Below, piece by piece: positions 58,724 through 64,000 of a stretch of DNA of 64,000 nt. Positions within the stretch are counted from its first letter, which is position 1, and every line of letters begins with the position of its first letter. Where the stretch lies: the NCBI GenBank assembly GCA_035771175.1, contig CM069596.1:8916001-8980000 (forward strand), in the 5' to 3' direction. The DNA is from Paratinospora sagittata (Eukaryota; Streptophyta; Magnoliopsida; Ranunculales; Menispermaceae). The notes beneath the pieces were generated by a model. The model had not been told where the DNA came from and searched no databases. It saw only the letters and a program-made list of their open reading frames with translations. The translations under genes and the position numbers were made by a program.

Positions 58724-59607
58724 TGTCACACCCTGGGTTGCACAGCGTGCCCCCTACCCAGGTGTGGGCGCACCACCGTAGTGGAGAACGCCTAGCCATA
58801 GTACCACAAAATATTGTCATATCGCCATGTAGCAACCCAACCGCAGCTGGTCTACATCGAAACGATTATTTGTCCCTACTATTCCTTCATGAATAGTAAA
58901 GGGCCTCCCTAGGAATCGAACTTGAGACCTCCCTTAAGGAGTCTAATTTCGCATTCCTAGTAGCCACTGAACCATTGGCTCAATGGTTACTAGGAATGCG
59001 AAATTAGACTCCTTAAGGGAGGTCTCAAGTTCGATTCCTAGGGAGGCCCTTTACTATTCATGAGGGAATAGTAGGGACAAATAATCGTTTCGATGTAGAC
59101 CAGCTGCGGTTGGGTTGCTACATGGGGATATGACAATATTATGTGGTACTATGGCTAGGAGTTCTCCACTGCGGTGGTGCACCCGCACCTGGGTAGGGGG
59201 CACAGGTGCGGGCGCACCCCCTCGGGGCGAACGCCTAGCCATAGTACCACATAATATTGTCCCATCCCGGTACAGCCACCGCCACACAAGGACGTCTCTT
59301 GTACCGAGATCATTTGTCCCTACTATTCACTCATGAATAGTAGGGACAAATGATCTCGGTACAAGAGACGTCCTTGTGTGGCGGTGGCTGTACCGGGAGG
59401 AGGTCTCGAGTTCGATTCTGGGGGAGGCCCTTTACTATTCATGAGTGAATAGTAGGGACAAATGATCTCGGTACAAGAGACGTCCTTGTGTGGCGGTGGC
59501 TGTACCGGGATGGGACAATATTATGTGGTACTATGGCTAGGCGTTCGCCCCGAGGGGGTGCGCCCGCACCTGAGTAGGGGGCACTCTGTGCAACCCAGGG
59601 TGTGACA
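58724..59607. mobile_element. Double-palindrome (foldback) element with tRNA-like boxes
   Basis: 884 bp flanked by CTTAA on both sides (58719-58723 and 59608-59612). The terminal inverted repeat TGTCACACCCTGGGTTGCAC is perfect and similarity continues for about 50 bp. The first palindrome, 58747-59203, folds around 58979; the second, 59204-59571, has arms meeting near 59327 and again an inverted copy inside. The first palindrome's right arm carries an A-box-like TGGCTCAATGG (58976-58986) and a B-box-like GGTCTCAAGTTCGATTCC (59021-59038), the spacing of a tRNA-derived SINE promoter; the left arm carries the same B-box inverted (58912-58929), and a third copy lies at 59402-59419. There is no transposase. 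TG...CA ends with a 5-bp duplication resemble LTR-type or foldback integration. Confidence 0.85.
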
Positions 59608-59612
59608 CTTAA

Positions 59613-60171
59613 ACCCAAATCTAAAACAAAAAATAGAGTTCTAACCCAAATCTAAAACAAAAGAAAATATAGTTTCCTTTTTAACATTTAAGAAAAATCA
59701 AAAAGAAAAAGAAAAAAAAAGGAAAGAAGGGGAATTTCCAACCAATTGATTAAGCATAAGGAATGAGGAGGATTTTTTATTTCTCAAGATCAAACGACTT
59801 CTCATGGCCAGGAAATACAAAAGAGAGAATAAATCTTACCCCCAAATGTTTAATGGCTGCAAAAGTTGGGTTTGTAGCTTCTGTAGCTTCACGGTCCAAG
59901 GTGAGAAAAATGCAAGGAGAAATGAAGATGAAGAATGAGCATCAAACATTGGTTTTATATATTCACACCTGCGAGTGGAAAAGAGGAAAACTAAAAGAGG
60001 GAAAAATTTGGCGTTCTTTAGCTACAACCTAAACAAAATAACAAGGGTGGGTTTCATACACCCACTAGATGTAGCTGCTATTTTTTTCTCAAAGCTAAAC
60101 AAAAGTCAATAGCTATAAAAAATATCTTATAGCAGAAAATTTTGAAGGTAAAGCCTTCTCTCTTTGTAGTG
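59613..60171. other. Array end and probable right terminus of the CACTA element
   Basis: The tandem array ends near 59700. From about 59990 the sequence is rich in AGCTA/TAGCT words (TTAGCTACAACC, GTAGCTGCTA, AGCTATAAAAAA, TTATAGCAG), the texture of CACTA subterminal repeats. It ends CTCTCTTTGTAGTG at 60171, which on the minus strand reads CACTACAAAGAG, the expected CACTA terminus. The next bases start a copia reverse transcriptase frame. The small plus-strand frame at 59763-60032 has no recognised domain. Confidence 0.55.
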
Positions 60172-60801
60172 CTTGTTACAAAAAAAATTTCTTATACCAA
60201 ATGGATGTAAAAAGTGCATTTCTAATGGTTATATCAATGAAGAAGTATATGTGGAACAACTTCGAGGGTTGAGGATGCTCATAACCCGGAACATTTATTT
60301 AAACTCCACAAAGACTTATATGGATTAAGATAAGCTCCTAGAGCTTGGTATGATAAATTGGGTTTATTTCTTTTAGATCATAAATTTCAAAAAGAAAAAC
60401 TCGATCTAATCTTGTTTATTAAACACCATGATGATAATACGCTTATTGTTCAAATAAATGTGGATGATACCATGTTTGGTACATCAGACAAGGAATTGTG
60501 TGATGAGTTCTCAAAAATAATGCAAAAAAAATTCAAAATGAGTATGATGGGAGAACTTACATACTTTCTTGGTTTGTAAATTAAGCAAATGCCAATGGGC
60601 ACATTAATAAGGCAATCAAAGTATGCTAAGGAAATGATCAAAAAGTTTCAAATCCATTATAAATCTTCTTCAAATCCATCGAAGAAAGAAGAGCTTGGAA
60701 CTTCTTGTATTTTAGCCGATCTTCATTATACATATTCTGCTGAATTAGTGTCAACTAGGGTTCAAGGAAAGCTCCGTAAGTATTTCATTGATTCTTGGTA
60801 A
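60172..60801 (+). pseudogene. Ty1/copia reverse transcriptase fragment
   Basis: The plus strand gives QMDVKSAFL near 60200, NEEVYVEQLRGFEDAHNPEH with a shift, LFKLHKDLYGLR, a stop, APRAWYDKLGLFLLDHKF, then NVDDTMFGTSDKELC (relatives have YVDD), FSKIMQKKFKMSMMGELTYF and LGL followed by a stop, and RQSKYAKEMIKKFQI. This is the C-terminal half of a copia reverse transcriptase with at least four lesions. The N-terminal half should lie beyond the other end of the CACTA element and was not found. Confidence 0.9.
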
Positions 60802-61189
60802 AAGAATCAAAACTCTATACTTGTATTTCAGATCATTAAGTGACTATGTGTGTCACTTGATTTGAGCAAGTGTTTCTCATGATATAACGATTTTCTCACA
60901 CCTGTAAGTTGAAAAGGTGTAACGGTTTGATTCTCACTCGTAAGAAAATCAGGTAGTGGAGTTTGAACAAAATCCTAACTAGGAGGTTAGGTAGTAGATG
61001 TAAACAAGGCCGAACCACTATAAATCCTTTTTGTACTGTTGCACATTGTTTCTTATTGCATATCATTTACCATTATTTCTATAGATTGTCATAACCTGCT
61101 GAATATTATTAACTGTCTTTAAAGAAAGGTATTAACCTGACATTGTCTAATTCAACCCCCCTCTTAGACACATATGGGTCAACACTAAT
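60802..61189 (+). repeat. Probable 3' LTR tail of the same copia element
   Basis: Leads from the end of the copia remnant to CTAATTCAACCCCCCTCTTA near 61160, a phrase commonly found at the ends of plant copia LTRs. A TATAAA-like site lies at 61019 (ACTATAAATCC). LTR start and target duplication were not found. Confidence 0.45.
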
Positions 61190-61468
61190 ATCATTCACAT
61201 GTATTGTTTTCATAATTATATAACTCACTAACCATTATATACATAGTTTAGTGTTATGTACATATATGTATCAAAACAAAAGACACAAACCCATTTCCCT
61301 TACACGTACTCACATCAAAATCAGACAAGCTCAATTAAATTTTCTAGAGCCTTGCCTTTTCCCTTGTAATCGACACTTTTAAATAAGAGAAATTTGGGGT
61401 GAGATACAACAAGTTCAATGAGTAATCTAGTAATGGCATTACATATGCATCCATAATAAAACATGGCA
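61190..61468 (-). repeat. Fragment of the LTR family seen at 5669-7666
   Basis: About 280 bp matches 5935-6240 in the same orientation, including AAAACAAAAGACACAAAC and TTACACGTACTCACATCAAA. It is truncated by the copia tail at left and by the next LTR at 61469. Confidence 0.9.
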
Positions 61469-61915
61469 TGTAATACCCTAGGATTGCACACACACAAAAA
61501 ATTCGTTTAGGCATAAATGCCTGAACGTTCGGGCTTCGTAACAATCTTGCCCAAAAAAATCCTGCGCCCTCATCTTGGTAGGACCTACTACCAAAATTGT
61601 CAGGCAGCCGGATTCGAGCAACAGCACGAAAAAGCATTCCACCGCTCAACCTACCTCCCCTCAAACAATGTAACTAGCGCCCTACACCACAATCTGTTGA
61701 GCAACGGTTCGAATCTTCTGAGGATGAATCCGACTCTATTTACTCCACATTGTTTCATGATGTTGAGGATCCCACCGGCCTCAGTGCCATTCAGGGACCG
61801 TACAGACACTACCTTGAACTAGCAAACGATGATGCCAACAGTGAATCTCAAGCAGATAACCATCATGACTACTTGAACTAATTTCGAGGGCGAAATCCTT
61901 TTAAGGGGGGTAGAG
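61469..61915 (+). mobile_element. Truncated gypsy unit: LTR start joined to the internal 3' end
   Basis: 61469-61534 matches the first ~65 bp of the LTR family (TGTAATACCC start). At 61535 the sequence jumps to the post-integrase region, matching 56449-56831, through the purine tract TTTTAAGGGGGGTAGAG to the next LTR at 61916. A deletion has removed nearly the whole LTR and all of gag-pol. Confidence 0.88.
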
Positions 61916-63372
61916 TGTAATACCCTAGGATTGCACAAAAAAAAAATCGTTAGGGCATAAATGCCCGAACGTTCAGTCGCCAATTATTTTTATAAAAGCA
62001 AGCCCCCCTCCTCATTTCTCACACTCTCTTGTGATTTTTCTTCTCTTTCTTACTCATTTTGAGTTTTTAGTCTTTTGAGACTCTCTGTGCGGTGCAACGC
62101 AGATCTATCTGGAGGAAGGCGCCAGATCTGAAAGATTATCTCCTTGCTTTATTTTCTTCTTAACATCATCCTGTTCTAATATTTAGAGTGTTCTTGGTTG
62201 AGTTGGAGCAAACACAATTCATATTCAACACCATTGAGTCAGGCTTTATTGTATGATGAAGGTGATTTTCTACATGCCCCACTGGTTCTCGTAGATCTTC
62301 TGAAAAAGGAGAAATAATATTGCCTAAAACACAAAGTCTTTTAAATTGTAAATAATCAACTTCATCCTATTATCTCTACATTGATATATTTTTTGTGTCA
62401 ACAATTTTTAGGCAATATTCTTCAATAGCAATGGAAAAAACTGTTGCACATTTGATTCAAATTATGAATCAAGATCGCATTTGTTTGTAGCTGTTTGATA
62501 AAGAGAATTTTACAATATTCTTCAATGATGTTTTTTTTTTAAAATTTTCATTGAAGCTTGCCTACATTCTGGATGGCAACATTGAATCTATTTCTAAACC
62601 AACTTTAGAAGATGGTGATGAATTGAAACTTATGTGCAAGAATAGGAAGATGGATGAGGATCACCAGACATTACCAAATTCTGTCTAAATATTAAGTAAA
62701 GACAGGACCAGTTCATGCATTGGCATCATACATAGCACCACTTAGGGACGTATGTGGTTTATGATGATATAATAGTTAGAAGCAATGCTCGCTATTCATT
62801 ATATTTCTCTGGAGTGGAACATACAATAAGAACCTGGTTACTTCTAGGGAGGGACATCTGTACGAGAATCCAAAGCGTCGTTCCTGAGGAGGGAAGTACA
62901 ATGAGAACCCGGCTACTCCTGGGGAGGGATATCTATACGTGAACTTAGGCGATGTACAATCATCAAACCAATACGAGACGATGTCATGCATACATACATG
63001 TTGGATTGATTATGATGCTCTGATGTGTATTTAAGATATTTGATTATGAAGTTTGCTTTAGTAATTGTTATATTCACAAACTATTTTACCCACTGAGCGT
63101 GTAGCTCACCCCGTTGTTATCCAATTTTTCATAGGAGATTAAGGTAGATTGGGTGCAAGTTTTTGGGCCCACATTTTGTACCCTTTGTATTATTCATTAA
63201 GGATTTTGGGAGAATGTTCCCTTAACTATTTCATATACAAATATATTCTAAAATTAATGAAATCAAACTTGTATTTAATCGTGCTTCCACGTACTCTGCT
63301 ATTGTTATAATGCATTCGCGTCTCGTCCGTGAGTGTCCCGTCGGTTTAGGCACGACCAGGCGAGGTGTGACA
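61916..63372 (+). repeat. LTR of the gypsy family, with a foreign or replaced segment
   Basis: Begins TGTAATACCC (61916) and ends GAGGTGTGACA (63372). The first ~225 bp and the last ~715 bp match the 56832-58229 LTR. The middle (about 62140-62655) does not: it includes an inverted match to 4000-4140 and AT-rich DNA, so a copia-derived piece has replaced part of the LTR. The LTR acts both as 3' LTR of the truncated unit to its left and as 5' LTR of the element to its right. Confidence 0.88.
62140..62655. repeat. Copia-derived segment inside the gypsy LTR
   Basis: 62147-62275 is an inverted, roughly 85% copy (by eye) of 4000-4140, sharing ACATCATCCTGTTCTAATAT. The remainder, 62280-62655, is AT-rich with TTAGGCAATATT near both ends in opposite directions; nothing else was recognised. 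Confidence 0.6.
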
Positions 63373-63377
63373 TTTAA

Positions 63378-63389
63378 TGGTATCAGAGC
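63378..63389 (+). other. Primer binding site (tRNA-iMet) of the right-hand gypsy element
   Basis: TGGTATCAGAGC five bases after the LTR end at 63372, complementary to initiator tRNA-Met; marks the LTR as a 5' LTR. Confidence 0.95.
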
Positions 63390-63439
63390 GTAAGGTCCAT
63401 GGCCCGCCCAAGTCCACCAAATTAGGAAAAGAAATTATT

Positions 63440-63489
<50 letters not shown>

Positions 63490-63819
63490 GTAGAACTATA
63501 TATATATATATATATGAATTATATATATAGTTGAGATTTATATTAAATATATATCTAGAAAACTATATAGTTTAGATTTATATATATAGTTATGATGTAT
63601 GTAAACTATATATATAGTTCATGATTAAATATGTATATCTATATATCTATGTATATATGAGATATATATATCATATTGCTAATTGAGAATTTGGATTAAA
63701 TGATGGCATAAATATCAAGAGAAAAATAGAAAATATTGTCCAACGGACAAAGCATAAATCTTAAATATTTTAGGAATATATTTTGTGTCTTTCACAAGTT
63801 TATTTTCCTTTCAGCAAAA
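63390..63819 (+). other. Untranslated leader of the right-hand gypsy element
   Basis: About 430 bp between primer site and gag, largely TA repeats: a pure (AT)n run at about 63442-63487 and imperfect repeats of ACTATATATATAGTT to 63670. Confidence 0.75.
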
Positions 63820-64000
63820 TAGTGGCCTCAAGTGAAGGAACGACTTCCAGTAGTAGGGAACCAATTCCCACAAGACTCAAGGAATTGTTCAAAAGAGAGG
63901 TTATGTCTATTAGGAGTATCGACAATAAAGATCTTCGCCTCCGTCCGATCCTTCACGAAAAACTCGCAACACTGGGGTGGTTGAACATAACAAAGGTTGA
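63820..64000 (+). pseudogene. Start of a gypsy gag-like frame, cut by the window edge
   Basis: From about 63826 the plus strand is open to the edge: VASSEGTTSSSREPIPTRLK, then ELFKREVMSIRSIDNKDLR and LRPILHEKLATLGWLNITK. Position after LTR, primer site and leader indicates gag. There is no ATG at the expected start (ATAGTGGCC; ATG GCC would be expected), so the start codon may be lost or an internal Met used. Too short to place in a lineage. Confidence 0.55.

Noticed and set aside
58970..59040. Functional tRNA gene suggested by A- and B-box-like words
   Set aside because: The sequence does not fold into a cloverleaf with proper acceptor and anticodon arms by eye and lies in a palindromic repeat; SINE-type boxes are a better reading.
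59054..59336. Two antiparallel 73-77-residue frames
   Set aside because: They are mirror images created by the palindromes of the foldback element.

Overview
This window is nuclear DNA of a flowering plant, most likely a eudicot. The evidence is spliced genes of plant families (PQT3-type E3 ligase, BRUTUS-type hemerythrin E3 ligase, PPR-DYW protein, plastid-type CPBP protease, intronless CYP89A P450), an AT-rich background, and many plant transposable elements (Tork-type Ty1/copia, chromodomain Ty3/gypsy, CACTA, MITEs, SINE-like pieces). No bacterial operon, CRISPR array, rRNA or tRNA gene was seen. Everything was read by eye, so exon ends and repeat boundaries marked as approximate should be treated that way.

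Layout. 1-2508 (minus): 5' portion of a PQT3-like DWNN/zinc-knuckle E3 ubiquitin ligase gene, running off the left edge. 2.6-11.3 kb: intergenic DNA, a decayed minus-strand copia tail, and a minus-strand chromodomain Ty3/gypsy element with one 2-kb LTR. 12.35-25.27 kb (plus): a broken BRUTUS-like iron-sensor E3 ligase gene. One of its hemerythrin exons is split by a 4.9-kb copia element at 13777-18700, which has matched 322-bp LTRs and the target duplication CAGGA. 27.8-30.5 kb (minus): a PPR-DYW gene resembling Arabidopsis At3g03580, with two stops and one frameshift. 31.7-35.4 kb (minus): a ten-exon, probably intact, plastid-type CPBP (CAAX-like) membrane protease gene. 35.9-38.1 kb (minus): a C-terminal CYP89 fragment followed by a full CYP89A gene. 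38.57-39.13 kb: a 42-bp-period minisatellite upstream of that P450. 39.25-40.8 kb: a ~190-bp tandem repeat split by a long-inverted-repeat element.

41.8-64 kb is a nested transposon complex. A plus-strand gypsy fragment related to the 7-11 kb element meets a minus-strand CACTA transposase gene at about 43.8 kb. I propose that this CACTA element runs to a terminus at 60171, where the reading frame of a copia reverse transcriptase begins. Inside it lie a 1369-bp solo LTR (duplication ACCAT) that interrupts the transposase, a second solo LTR (~2.2 kb), a deleted gypsy element (duplication CCCAA), and an 884-bp double-palindrome element (duplication CTTAA) carrying tRNA-like promoter boxes. The last two both sit in a tandem-repeat array. 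The window ends in further LTRs of the same gypsy family, arranged as truncated LTR, internal tail, LTR, primer site, gag.

The genes do not form a pathway; they are independent plant loci separated by transposons. The sequence best supports function for three: the PQT3-like gene (partial), the CPBP protease and CYP89A. The BRUTUS-like and PPR loci look like pseudogenes.
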